Shown here: in pieces, positions 37,122 to 45,175 of the stretch
Layout of the letters: each line of letters begins with the position of its first letter
Numbering within the stretch: position 1 is the first letter of the stretch
Source of the DNA: Terribacillus halophilus
GTDB taxonomy: Bacteria > Bacillota > Bacilli > Bacillales > Amphibacillaceae
Direction of reading: 5' to 3'
Assembly: GCF_900162685.1 (NCBI RefSeq)
Contig: NZ_LT727828.1
Span: 1,170,723-1,234,722, forward strand
Length of the DNA: 64,000 nucleotides
Notes under the pieces: model-generated
Told to the model about the DNA's origin: nothing
Database searches by the model: none
What the model saw: only the letters and a program-made list of their open reading frames with translations
Translations under genes and position numbers: made by a program

Positions 37122-37134
37122 GAAAGCGCATACA
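37120..37134 (+). promoter_or_regulatory. cre site (CcpA operator)
   Basis: ATGAAAGCGCATACA fits every position of the cre consensus WTGNAANCGNWNNCW. It overlaps the -10/+1 region of the predicted promoter, the typical placement for CcpA repression. Confidence 0.85.
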
Positions 37135-37180
37135 AAATAACGGATTAGCGTGTTAGTATGTGAATAGAAAGGAGGATTAG

Positions 37181-39262
37181 ATGAATCTTAATGAGCGCAA
37201 CACCGCTATTCTAGATGCTTTATTAAGTAATCCGAGCCTTTCCAGTGCCTTAATTGAAAAGAAATTTAATCTTTCAAAAAGACAGCTCGGCTACACTATT
37301 CAGAAAATCAATGATTGGCTTGAACAAAGAAATTTACCCTTAATAGAGCGGACATCACAAGGATATTTCCTTATCAATGAAAGCATATTTACTGCTCTTA
37401 ATTATGTAAAGGACCATCATGAGCAGATTGATTTATCTTCTATGACAGTAAAACAGAGAACAAATCTGCTGCTACTTATGCTGGTTAGTAAGAATGAGCT
37501 CTCATTAGATCATTTCTCTAGCGTGCTTCGTATTAGCAGAAATACAATTTTACGTGATTTAAAAGTTTTGCAAGAGCAGCTGGATCTCTATCAGTTGTAT
37601 ATACGCTATTCAAGAAAGCTCGGCTACCATATTGAAGGAAACGAGATTCAGCTGCGAAAGGTAGTAATGTCCACAGTGATGGAATTCGTTGGAATAGAAG
37701 ATGGTCTACCACGTTTAATCGATATTCTAGAGGTAGAACAGGAATGTTTGTATTCCTTCAGCAACAGAATCCACCAAGTAGAGAAAAAACTATCAATTAA
37801 ATACACAGATGAAAAAATGAAGACGATGCCAATCACTTTATTTTTGATTCTGGAACGAATCAGTAAAGGTCAGTGCTTAAATAACACACCAATAAGTTAT
37901 AAGGAATTGGCTGGTACGAAAGAATACCTAGCTGCAGAGGAATTGCTATTTGATCAGGAAATGCCAGAAGCAGAAAAACTATTTCTTACTCTTCATCTGT
38001 TATCGGCGAATGTTGTGAATTCTGAATTAGAAGCAGCAGATACGTTTCCGGATTTATATCCAGTGGTAGACAGCATGCTCAGTTTATTTGAAAAAATCTC
38101 ATGCATCCGTGTACATGAACGAAATCAACTGCTGCAGAAATTAATGCAGCATCTTAAGCCAGCCTACTACCGGATTAAATATAACTTAACGGATACAACA
38201 CCTGTTCCAGGCGTGCTTAATGGCGAATTTCGTGCTTTACATGTATTAGTCAAACGTTCCCTCGAACCACTAGAGCTCTTTCTCCATAGGGAGATCCCTG
38301 AGAATGAACAGGTATACATTACATTGCTAATAGGAGGATGGATTAGGCAGCACGGTGAAAGTATTGGTGAGAAGGTGAAAGCAATTGTCGTATGTCCGCA
38401 CGGTGTTTCGGTTTCAAAGCTAATGCATCTTGAATTAAGCGGATTATTCCCAGAATTAATCTTCTTAGACAGCATGTCTGTTCGAGAGTTCATTACTTAT
38501 GACATTGATTATGACCTTGTTTTTTCGCCAGTAGTATTGGAAACTTCTCGGAAGATGTTCATTACCAAGACAATGTTAGATGCAAATGAAAAAAGGCTCT
38601 TAAGGAAACAGGTCCTATCCTATATTCACGGCTTTGTTTCAAAAGAAGTTCGAACAAGCGATATCATGCAAATCATCCATAATCATGCGACTGTGAAAGA
38701 TGCGAAGGCCCTTGAAGAAGAGCTACAGGCTTATCTTAGTCAAGTGGATCAGCATGTAGTTCAGAAAACACCGGATGAGCCGCAGCCACTTCAGCTAAGT
38801 GACTTCCTGGTTGGGCAACATTTGAAAATGACTTTTCAATCCAATTCATGGGAAGACGCTGTTCAATCCTGTGCCAGTATTCTGCTTGAGAAGGGGATGA
38901 TAGAACCTAGGTACGTAGACTCAATGCTCAAAAGCTGTGAAGACGATCCATATATCGTCATAGGACCTGGCATAGCAATACCGCATGCCTCTCCGGAATG
39001 CGGCGTTTCTGAAACAGGTATGAGTTTGCTGAAAATCAAGAATGGCGTTGAATATTTGCATCATCGAATACATGTTATCGTAGTCATCGCCGCGAAGGAT
39101 AAAAAACAGCATATTCATGCACTAATGCAGCTGATGCAACTATCAAAATCTGAAGCTAATTTGCAAAAATTAATAAATGCATCTAGCATTCCAGAGTTAA
39201 AACGAATCATACAACACTATTCGAATGACGTAATAAAGGAGAAGGAGTTCTATTATGGCTGA
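37181..39262 (+). CDS. PRD-containing PTS-regulated transcription activator (MtlR/BglG-type)
   Basis: 693-residue multidomain regulator: two N-terminal helix-turn-helix units (about 5-60 and 85-135, RISRNTILRDLKVLQ), two PTS regulation domains (about 190-300 and 305-410), an EIIB-Gat-like domain with a Cys-containing loop (VVCPHGVSVSKLM, about 405-417), and a C-terminal EIIA-Mtl/Ntr-like domain with the phosphorylatable His in IAIPHASP (about 603-610). Phosphorylation by HPr and EIIB would set activity according to substrate and glucose. ATG follows AAAGGAGG. It overlaps the IIA gene by 8 nt, so it heads and presumably activates the operon. An RNA-binding antiterminator domain is absent. Confidence 0.9.
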   Translation: MNLNERNTAILDALLSNPSLSSALIEKKFNLSKRQLGYTIQKINDWLEQRNLPLIERTSQGYFLINESIFTALNYVKDHHEQIDLSSMTVKQRTNLLLLMLVSKNELSLDHFSSVLRISRNTILRDLKVLQEQLDLYQLYIRYSRKLGYHIEGNEIQLRKVVMSTVMEFVGIEDGLPRLIDILEVEQECLYSFSNRIHQVEKKLSIKYTDEKMKTMPITLFLILERISKGQCLNNTPISYKELAGTKEYLAAEELLFDQEMPEAEKLFLTLHLLSANVVNSELEAADTFPDLYPVVDSMLSLFEKISCIRVHERNQLLQKLMQHLKPAYYRIKYNLTDTTPVPGVLNGEFRALHVLVKRSLEPLELFLHREIPENEQVYITLLIGGWIRQHGESIGEKVKAIVVCPHGVSVSKLMHLELSGLFPELIFLDSMSVREFITYDIDYDLVFSPVVLETSRKMFITKTMLDANEKRLLRKQVLSYIHGFVSKEVRTSDIMQIIHNHATVKDAKALEEELQAYLSQVDQHVVQKTPDEPQPLQLSDFLVGQHLKMTFQSNSWEDAVQSCASILLEKGMIEPRYVDSMLKSCEDDPYIVIGPGIAIPHASPECGVSETGMSLLKIKNGVEYLHHRIHVIVVIAAKDKKQHIHALMQLMQLSKSEANLQKLINASSIPELKRIIQHYSNDVIKEKEFYYG

Positions 39263-39743
39263 ATTTTACTTAGATAAGAGGCTGGTGTTTCTGCAGATGA
39301 CGGGAAGTCAAGAAGACATATTGCGTAGTATGGCTGAAAACCTTGTAAAAGAGGACCTTGTTGAAACTAGCTTTGTGGCAGGAATTATCAATCGAGAAAA
39401 GGAATACCCGACTGGCTTACCAACTTCCTCTTCTATATCAATTGCAATTCCGCACACAGATATTGAACATGTAAAAAAGAATGCTATTAGTATCGCCCTT
39501 TTGAAGAAACCGGTAACTTTTCAGGTGATGGGGGAAGTTTCCATGGAAACACCGGTGAGTATCATATTTATGTTAGCGATGCAAGAGTCGCACGCGCAGC
39601 TCACGATTTTAAAAAAACTGATGGACTTTCTCCAAGATGAAACGACATTGCAAGATCTTTCAGAATCTCAGTCACAAGAGCATGTTGTTAGTTTGATAGA
39701 AAGGAAACTTAGCTTATCAGCTAGTAAAGGAGGTGACAGATAA
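39255..39743 (+). CDS. gatA: PTS galactitol-family EIIA component
   Basis: 162-residue cytoplasmic EIIA of the Mtl/Fru/Gat fold. His67 in SIAIPHTD is the expected phosphorylation site, receiving phosphate from HPr and passing it to EIIB. Length is typical for a single-domain EIIA. Its start overlaps the regulator gene's end (ATG 8 nt before the stop's last base), and it overlaps the IIB gene by 1 nt, indicating coupled translation. The sugar alcohol is not certain, so the gat name means family only. Confidence 0.85.
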   Translation: MAEFYLDKRLVFLQMTGSQEDILRSMAENLVKEDLVETSFVAGIINREKEYPTGLPTSSSISIAIPHTDIEHVKKNAISIALLKKPVTFQVMGEVSMETPVSIIFMLAMQESHAQLTILKKLMDFLQDETTLQDLSESQSQEHVVSLIERKLSLSASKGGDR

Positions 39744-40027
39744 TGGCTAAAAAACAAGTGTTAGTTGCCTGTGGCGCTGGCATTGCTACTTCTACTGTCG
39801 TAAATAGTGCAATAGAAGAGATGGCAAAGGAAAACAAAATCGATGTTAACTTGATTCAGATTAAAATTGCTGAAGTCAATTCCTACGTGGATACAGCTGA
39901 TTTGTTAGTAACTACAGCCATGGTAAAAACAACTTATCCTTTCCCTGTAATTAATGCGCGATCTTTCTTAACGGGGATTGGTATGGAAGATACAAAAGAA
40001 CAAATCTTGAGCGAACTTAAAAAGTGA
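39743..40027 (+). CDS. gatB: PTS galactitol-family EIIB component
   Basis: 94-residue EIIB of the Gat type with the active-site P-loop VACGAGIATSTVV; Cys10 is the phospho-acceptor that donates to the incoming substrate at EIIC. The TAATG junction with the IIA gene (1-nt overlap) shows tight coupling. It is followed by a hairpin before the IIC gene. Confidence 0.9.
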   Translation: MAKKQVLVACGAGIATSTVVNSAIEEMAKENKIDVNLIQIKIAEVNSYVDTADLLVTTAMVKTTYPFPVINARSFLTGIGMEDTKEQILSELKK

Positions 40028-40036
40028 GGAATGGGC

Positions 40037-40061
40037 GCCGATTCTACGTTTTAGAATCGGC
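40037..40061 (+). other. Intercistronic hairpin between gatB and gatC
   Basis: A perfect 10-bp stem (40037-40046 with 40052-40061), 5-nt loop, lies just upstream of the gatC ribosome site. The following CTCATTTTAAAGGAG lacks a proper T run, so it is more likely an RNA-processing or stability element, or weak attenuator, than a terminator. Confidence 0.6.
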
Positions 40062-40089
40062 CTCATTTTAAAGGAGTGTGGGCTGTATA

Positions 40090-41349
40090 ATGGATGCTTT
40101 TGTGAATTTCTTACAAGGATTCCTTAACTTGGGTGCGACTGTGATCTTGCCGGTGGCAATTTTCCTTCTTGGTCTATTATTTGGACAGAAACCAGGAAAA
40201 GCATTTCGATCTGGTCTTACAATTGGCGTGGCATTTGTTGGTATATTCCTTGTCGTCGACTTGCTGACATTGAACTTAGGTCCTGCTGCTCAACAGATGG
40301 TAGACAGATTGGGAGTTGATCTCAATGTAATTGATGTGGGATGGCCTGCTACATCTTCCATTGCATGGGCTTCTGTAGTAGCAGCGTTCATTATTCCGCT
40401 AGGTCTTATTGTGAACGTTATCATGCTGGTGACGAAGACAACTAAAACAATGAATGTAGATATCTGGAATTATTGGCACTATACCTTTATGGCCGCTGTT
40501 GTATATACCGTTTCTGGAAGTGTGGTACAAGGACTGATTGCTGCTGTTTTGTTCCAGATTGTGTGTTTGAAAGTTGCAGACTGGACACAGCCAATGGTAG
40601 AGGATTTTTATGAAATGCCGGGCGTTACGGTAGCGACTGGAAGTACGATTTCTTATGCGCCGGGTATCTTAATCGTGAAATTGCTAGAGAAAGTTCCTGG
40701 TTTAAACAAGATTCATGCTGATCCAGAAACAATTCAAAAGCGATTTGGTATCTTCGGAGATTCGATGGTAATTGGATTGTTACTAGGAGCTGCTATCGGT
40801 GCATTAGCAGGATACGGAGTTGGAGACATTATAGAAATTGGAATGGCGATGGCCGCTGTCATGGTGTTAATGCCCCGGATGGTAAAAATCCTGATGGAGG
40901 GACTTATGCCGGTGTCGGAATCTGCACGAAATTGGCTTAGTAAGCGCTTCGGTAATAGTGAAATAAATATTGGACTGGATGCTGCTGTGTTGTTGGGACA
41001 CCCCGCCGTTATATCTACAGCCTTAATACTAACACCAATAACTGTTCTTTTGGCAGTCATTCTTCCTGGAAATGCTGTTCTTCCATTTGCTGATTTAGCA
41101 ACAATTCCCTTTATTGTCGCGTTCATTGTCGGAGCGGCTAGAGGAAACATCATTTATTCCGTTATAACTGGAACAATTATGATTGCCTTATCTTTATATA
41201 TGGCAACTGATATTGCTCCTATATTTACAGACATGACAACCGAGGCCAATATAGAAATGCCAGAAGGTTCAGCAATGGTTTCTAGTATAGACCAAGGAGG
41301 CAACTTAGTTAACTGGATTATTTGGAAGATATTCTCGATATTCAATTAA
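40090..41349 (+). CDS. gatC: PTS galactitol-family EIIC permease
   Basis: 419-residue polytopic membrane permease of the EIIC-Gat family, the channel that takes up and phosphorylates a hexitol or pentitol. About 9-11 hydrophobic segments are seen; the motif FGQKPGKAFRSGLTIGVAFVGI near the N-terminus and GDSMVIGLLLGAAIGALAGYG are family-typical. The ATG is 13 nt from AAAGGAG, long but the only sensible start; a GTG four codons earlier abuts the ribosome site. It is followed 20 nt later by the first dehydrogenase. Confidence 0.9.
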   Translation: MDAFVNFLQGFLNLGATVILPVAIFLLGLLFGQKPGKAFRSGLTIGVAFVGIFLVVDLLTLNLGPAAQQMVDRLGVDLNVIDVGWPATSSIAWASVVAAFIIPLGLIVNVIMLVTKTTKTMNVDIWNYWHYTFMAAVVYTVSGSVVQGLIAAVLFQIVCLKVADWTQPMVEDFYEMPGVTVATGSTISYAPGILIVKLLEKVPGLNKIHADPETIQKRFGIFGDSMVIGLLLGAAIGALAGYGVGDIIEIGMAMAAVMVLMPRMVKILMEGLMPVSESARNWLSKRFGNSEINIGLDAAVLLGHPAVISTALILTPITVLLAVILPGNAVLPFADLATIPFIVAFIVGAARGNIIYSVITGTIMIALSLYMATDIAPIFTDMTTEANIEMPEGSAMVSSIDQGGNLVNWIIWKIFSIFN

Positions 41350-41369
41350 TAATTTAGGAGGATCTAAGT

Positions 41370-42407
41370 ATGCAGGCTTTAGTGAAAAAGCAGTTGGGGT
41401 TTGGAAACCTAGTTATGGAAGATAAACAAGAACCCTATCCTCAAGATGACCAAGTGAAAATAAAAGTGACCTATGCTGGCATATGTGGATCTGATATTCA
41501 TACGTACGAAGGGAGCTACCGTGTAGCTGCTCCTGTAACATTAGGTCATGAATTTACTGGAGTTATAGTAGATGTAGGCAGGAATGTTACTCATATAAAA
41601 GCTGGAGATCGGGTTACATCTGAGACAACTTTCTATATATGCGGAGAGTGCAGTTATTGTCGGCAGAAGGATTATAACTTATGTAAATACCGGAAAGGCC
41701 TCGGCACGCAACAAGATGGAGGTTTTGCAAACTATGTCATTGCCAGGGCTGAAAGCATCCATAAGATTCCCGACAATGTCGATGATCAATCAGCAGCAAT
41801 GACAGAAGCGCTCGCATGTACACATCATGCAGTAGCGAAAACGACAATTATGCAAGATGATATCGTTGTGGTGATTGGTCCTGGACCGATCGGTTTGCTG
41901 ACTGCTCAAGTTGCGAAAAGTAAGGGAGCAACTGTCATTATTACAGGTCTTTCATCTGATCAAGTTCGCTTGAAAAAAGCGAAGGAATTAGGGATTGACT
42001 ACGTAGTTAATATTCAGAAAGAATCTCTAGAAGAGCTGATATCGAGTTTATCAGATAGCTACGGCGCAGACATAGTTTTTGAATGTTCAGGAGCAGTACC
42101 AGCTGCCCGTCAAGGATTGAAGCTTCTTCGAAAAAAAGGGCAATACGCCCAGGTGGGTCTGTTTGCTGAATCAGCGGTACTTTTTGACATGGAACAGGTG
42201 ATTCAGAAGGAACTTGAAATTGTCGGAAGCCGAAGCCAGAAGCCGGCAGACTGGGAACCCTCGTTGCGTCTTCTGGAAAGTAATTCCGTAAATGCTGCTG
42301 CATTAGTTACACACATTTTTAATATATCGGAATGGGAGAAAGCCTATCAGGCAATTAAATCAGGTGATGCAATTAAAGTTCTTTTAACACCAATGGAAGA
42401 AAGATAA
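41370..42407 (+). CDS. Zinc-dependent polyol (sorbitol-type) dehydrogenase, MDR family
   Basis: 345-residue medium-chain zinc dehydrogenase. Catalytic-zinc residues appear in GICGSDIHTYEG and LGHEFTG; the structural-zinc Cys cluster is CGECSYCRQKDYNLC; the NAD fold has VIGPGPIGLLTAQVAKSKGA. It should oxidise a polyol or polyol phosphate to the ketose with NAD. ATG follows TTAGGAGG, 20 nt after gatC. With a second dehydrogenase in the same operon, one may act on the phosphorylated substrate and the other on an isomer or free polyol. Exact substrate is unknown. Confidence 0.85.
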   Translation: MQALVKKQLGFGNLVMEDKQEPYPQDDQVKIKVTYAGICGSDIHTYEGSYRVAAPVTLGHEFTGVIVDVGRNVTHIKAGDRVTSETTFYICGECSYCRQKDYNLCKYRKGLGTQQDGGFANYVIARAESIHKIPDNVDDQSAAMTEALACTHHAVAKTTIMQDDIVVVIGPGPIGLLTAQVAKSKGATVIITGLSSDQVRLKKAKELGIDYVVNIQKESLEELISSLSDSYGADIVFECSGAVPAARQGLKLLRKKGQYAQVGLFAESAVLFDMEQVIQKELEIVGSRSQKPADWEPSLRLLESNSVNAAALVTHIFNISEWEKAYQAIKSGDAIKVLLTPMEER

Positions 42408-42448
42408 GGAAATAAAAAAGAGCAATTAATTAATAGGTTACTAATTAG

Positions 42449-42637
42449 AGAGCAACAACAAAAGCCAAAGTGGAAGAATTAAAGCTGGCAATCGCTGGTG
42501 GTGTTTCTGATAGGTGTATACATCTTAAGGATCTGAGAAATTCAATTCTATAGTATGGCGGTAATACTTGAGGAATGAAGTTGATACTAGCAGAGATCGT
42601 TATTAGCCATAATGAGGAAACATATCTGGATTACTAG
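42449..42637 (+). pseudogene. Possible relic of a hexulose-6-phosphate synthase-like gene
   Basis: One frame carries VEELKLAIAGGVS and, after two stops, AEIVISHNEE. These vaguely recall the C-terminal NAKTAIAGGIK and DLVIVGGGIT motifs of HxlA-type hexulose-6-phosphate synthases, in the right order and frame. There is no start or ribosome site and three stops interrupt it. This could be chance. Confidence 0.2.
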
Positions 42638-42652
42638 TATGGAGGGAGAAAT

Positions 42653-42799
42653 ATGGTAGAAATGATGTTGGACTTTATGTTGGGACCATTAAGGGGAATA
42701 AGTGCTTTCTATATCAATCATCAGATGATTTTTAACGGTGTGATTATAGGCGGTGTTTTTCTGAAAATATTTATGAAAAAGAAGCAGAATCAGACGTGA
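42653..42799 (+). CDS. 48-residue hydrophobic peptide gene in the Gat-type operon
   Basis: A short frame, ATG to TGA, with an excellent ribosome-binding site (GGAGGGAGAAAT directly before the ATG). The product has a Met/hydrophobic N-terminal half, one likely membrane helix (residues 25-41, MIFNGVIIGGVFLKIFM) and a basic tail (KKKQNQT). It ends 13 nt before gatD and shares its direction, so it is likely cotranscribed. I do not recognise it; a membrane microprotein partner of the permease is conceivable but unproven. Confidence 0.55.
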   Translation: MVEMMLDFMLGPLRGISAFYINHQMIFNGVIIGGVFLKIFMKKKQNQT

Positions 42800-42812
42800 A
42801 TGGGGGAGCGGC

Positions 42813-43856
42813 GTGAAAACATTAAATTTGTACGGAATTGAGGATATACGTTATGAAGAATCCCCGATGCCATCTATTGAATTGGAAAATGATGTAATTA
42901 TCAAAGTGACTGCTGCGGGAATTTGCGGCTCCGACTTGTCTCGGTATAGAAAACTCGGTCCTTATTGTCCGGGCATGACATTCGGCCACGAATTCTCAGG
43001 AGTTGTGGAAAGAATCGGTGAGGCAGTCTCCAATGTAAAAGTTGGAGATAGAGTGGCGGGTTGCCCAACATACGCGTGTGGAACCTGTTACTTTTGTCAA
43101 AGTGGGAAGCCATCGAGATGTGAAAAACTAATAGTCATTGGATCTAAAGTACCCGGTGCTTTTGCTGAGTATGTAAAACTTCCTGCGGAACATATTATTT
43201 TACTTCCCTCAGAAGTAGATAGTGAGACGGCGGCTTTAGTTGAGCCAGCTGCAGTAGTAGCACATGGGTTTTACCGCACAAAAATCCAGCCGGGTGCCAC
43301 TGTTGCTGTATTGGGGGCGGGAAGTATTGGACTTCTCGCAATACAGTGGGCTAAGATATTCGGAGCGAAAATGGTGATTGCGATAGATATTGATACAAAG
43401 AAATTAGATACTGCCTTGGAAATAGGAGCTACTCACGTTATAGATGCAAGGCTAGTAAACCCACATGAAAAGATACTGACATACACAGATGGTCAAGGCT
43501 GTGATTTAGCTATTGAATCTGCTGGAACAACCATAACATCTGCTCAGGTGTTAGCTCTTCCTAAAAAAGGTGGAGAAGTAGTCTATCTTGGAATACCGTA
43601 TGCAGATATAAAGATTGAACGTTTCTTTTTCGAAAAGATTGTACGCAATGAACTTACCATTCATGGTTCGTGGAACGCTTTATCTTCTCCTTTTCCAGGT
43701 AAAGAATGGTCAAATACTGTTCATTATATGAAAACTGGTCAAATAAACGGTAAGCAAATAATTAGTCATCGCATCCCGTTGAAGAATGGGCCGGATATAT
43801 TCGAGCAATTAACTAATAGTAGTGCTGATGTCGTGAAAGTAATTCTTAATCCTTAA
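42813..43856 (+). CDS. gatD: Galactitol-1-phosphate 5-dehydrogenase-like zinc dehydrogenase
   Basis: 347-residue MDR zinc dehydrogenase resembling GatD. Zinc motifs are GICGSDLSRYRKLG and FGHEFSG; the structural-zinc cluster is CGTCYFCQSGKPSRC; the NAD motif is VLGAGSIGLLAIQWAK. The C-terminal ELTIHGSWNALSSPFPGKEW is close to the E. coli GatD signature (ELTVIGSWMNYSSPWPGQEW). GTG follows GGGGGAG. In a galactitol pathway the product is tagatose-6-phosphate, but no tagatose-6-phosphate kinase or aldolase is nearby, so a pentitol phosphate (arabitol or xylitol) is an equally good substrate. Confidence 0.78.
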   Translation: MKTLNLYGIEDIRYEESPMPSIELENDVIIKVTAAGICGSDLSRYRKLGPYCPGMTFGHEFSGVVERIGEAVSNVKVGDRVAGCPTYACGTCYFCQSGKPSRCEKLIVIGSKVPGAFAEYVKLPAEHIILLPSEVDSETAALVEPAAVVAHGFYRTKIQPGATVAVLGAGSIGLLAIQWAKIFGAKMVIAIDIDTKKLDTALEIGATHVIDARLVNPHEKILTYTDGQGCDLAIESAGTTITSAQVLALPKKGGEVVYLGIPYADIKIERFFFEKIVRNELTIHGSWNALSSPFPGKEWSNTVHYMKTGQINGKQIISHRIPLKNGPDIFEQLTNSSADVVKVILNP

Positions 43857-43863
43857 GTGAATA

Positions 43864-43910
43864 TTAGAAAATCTCTTTCACATATAGAGTATCTGAAGGG
43901 GATTTTCTAA
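43864..43910 (+). other. Long 17-bp hairpin after gatD
   Basis: Arms 43864-43880 and 43894-43910 pair over 17 bp with two G-U pairs and a 13-nt loop, 7 nt after the gatD stop. No T run follows, so it may protect the 3' end or pause polymerase rather than terminate. Confidence 0.65.
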
Positions 43911-44058
43911 TGAAATTTCAAAAAGAAGGGTTTATTGATTTTTCAGGAAAGAAGGGAATGTCGTTTATGAATTTAACGCCAGAGAACATAAAATAACAGC
44001 ACAAAATATTGAAATATACTAAAGTGAGTATGTTGAAACGGATGTCGAAATAGGGTGT

Positions 44059-44100
44059 CCTTTTCCTATTTAATTAGGAAAAAGGTAGTATTTTTCTTTT
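44059..44100 (+). terminator. Probable operon-end terminator
   Basis: TTTTCCTA/TAGGAAAA stem (44061-44068 with 44075-44082), extended by CC/GG across a 1-nt bulge, then TAGTATTTTTCTTTT. It lies 200 nt after gatD. The rest of the 43.86-44.19 kb gap has no supported gene; an extended -10 TGCTATAGT is at 44136-44144. Confidence 0.6.
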
Positions 44101-44191
44101 CTTGTCTGCTACAAAAAGAATTTTTCCAAAAAAGATGCTATAGTATATATTGTTCATATGTATGAAACAGATTGATAAAGGGAGCAGGAAA

Positions 44192-45016
44192 ATGCTATAT
44201 CAACAGGAAATACATAAGCACTTTCTAAACAATATTGATCGATTGGTAGAAGAGTGGTATTCAGCTGCCGATAAATCCAATGGTGTGTATGCAATGGATA
44301 ATCCGGAAGCAATAGCAAGATTAAAAGAGCAGAACCGCGGATTTCATGTACAATTTTGTGAAGTGCTAAATCCTCAACGTAATATTTCATGTGATGCTTT
44401 TGAGAATTGGATTATTTCCATCGTAGAGGATGAACGGCATTTGGACACGCCAATAGAAACAATTATTGGAGAGTTCCACCGCAATCAAGAAATCTATCTG
44501 AATGTGCTTCGCGATTTTTGTAAAGAAATGAATGTGGATGCACAAACAGCGCTCGATTATTATAAAAAGATTACGGATTCATTTAATGAAGTGATTGTTT
44601 GGTTCATCCGTGAATATGACAGACAATCTGAATTCAAATTAAAAGCGCAGCGGGACTTAATCCTGGAGTTAAGCACACCTGTCATATCCCTTACATCTAC
44701 CGTAGCACTATTACCGCTTGTCGGAGAAATTGATACAAACCGCGCGCGCTATATGATAGATAATGTCCTACATAGCTGTTCAAAGCTGGCAGTCGATTAT
44801 TTGTTTATCGATATGTCGGGAGTTGTTGTAATCGATACAATGGTCGCGCAACGTATATTTTCGATTATTGAGGCACTAAAACTTCTTGGTGTGGAGACAA
44901 TTATTTGTGGTATGCGCCCTGAAATTGCGCAAACATCCACACAGCTAGGCATTCCATTTGGCAGTATAAAAACGACAAATTCTTTGAAAGATGCTGTGGA
45001 GAAAATCTTGTTTTAA
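44192..45016 (+). CDS. RsbR-type stressosome STAS protein
   Basis: 274-residue protein with an N-terminal helical sensor half (1-150, non-haem-globin-like as in RsbR paralogues) and a C-terminal STAS domain (about 155-270; LSTPVISLTSTVALLPLVGEID ... DYLFIDMSGVVVIDTMVAQ). RsbR paralogues build the stressosome that controls sigma-B through RsbT; Thr residues in LTSTVALL are candidate RsbT sites. An in-frame ATG 14 codons earlier lacks a ribosome site; this ATG follows AAGGGAGCAGG. No rsb partners are adjacent, as for the dispersed B. subtilis paralogues (such as YqhA). Confidence 0.82.
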   Translation: MLYQQEIHKHFLNNIDRLVEEWYSAADKSNGVYAMDNPEAIARLKEQNRGFHVQFCEVLNPQRNISCDAFENWIISIVEDERHLDTPIETIIGEFHRNQEIYLNVLRDFCKEMNVDAQTALDYYKKITDSFNEVIVWFIREYDRQSEFKLKAQRDLILELSTPVISLTSTVALLPLVGEIDTNRARYMIDNVLHSCSKLAVDYLFIDMSGVVVIDTMVAQRIFSIIEALKLLGVETIICGMRPEIAQTSTQLGIPFGSIKTTNSLKDAVEKILF

Positions 45017-45034
45017 CAGAATATAAAGAGTAAC

Positions 45035-45065
45035 AGAGAGAGCTGTAATAGCTCTCTTTTTTTTG
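45035..45065 (+). terminator. Terminator after the RsbR-like gene
   Basis: 8-bp stem (45037-45044 with 45050-45057), GTAAT loop, eight-T tail. Confidence 0.9.
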
Positions 45066-45175
45066 GGGAAGTATAACGCTGTTGAGATAAGTCGGCTTTC
45101 ATCTATGGTTGAGTGAGGTGAAAGCACTAAAATAAGTCAGTATATCACTCATACTATCTATTGGAGGGATTGCAG

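Noticed and set aside
43910-43996. 28-codon frame after gatD
   Set aside because: It starts inside the arm of the 17-bp hairpin, is short and polar, and has only a weak upstream GGGG.
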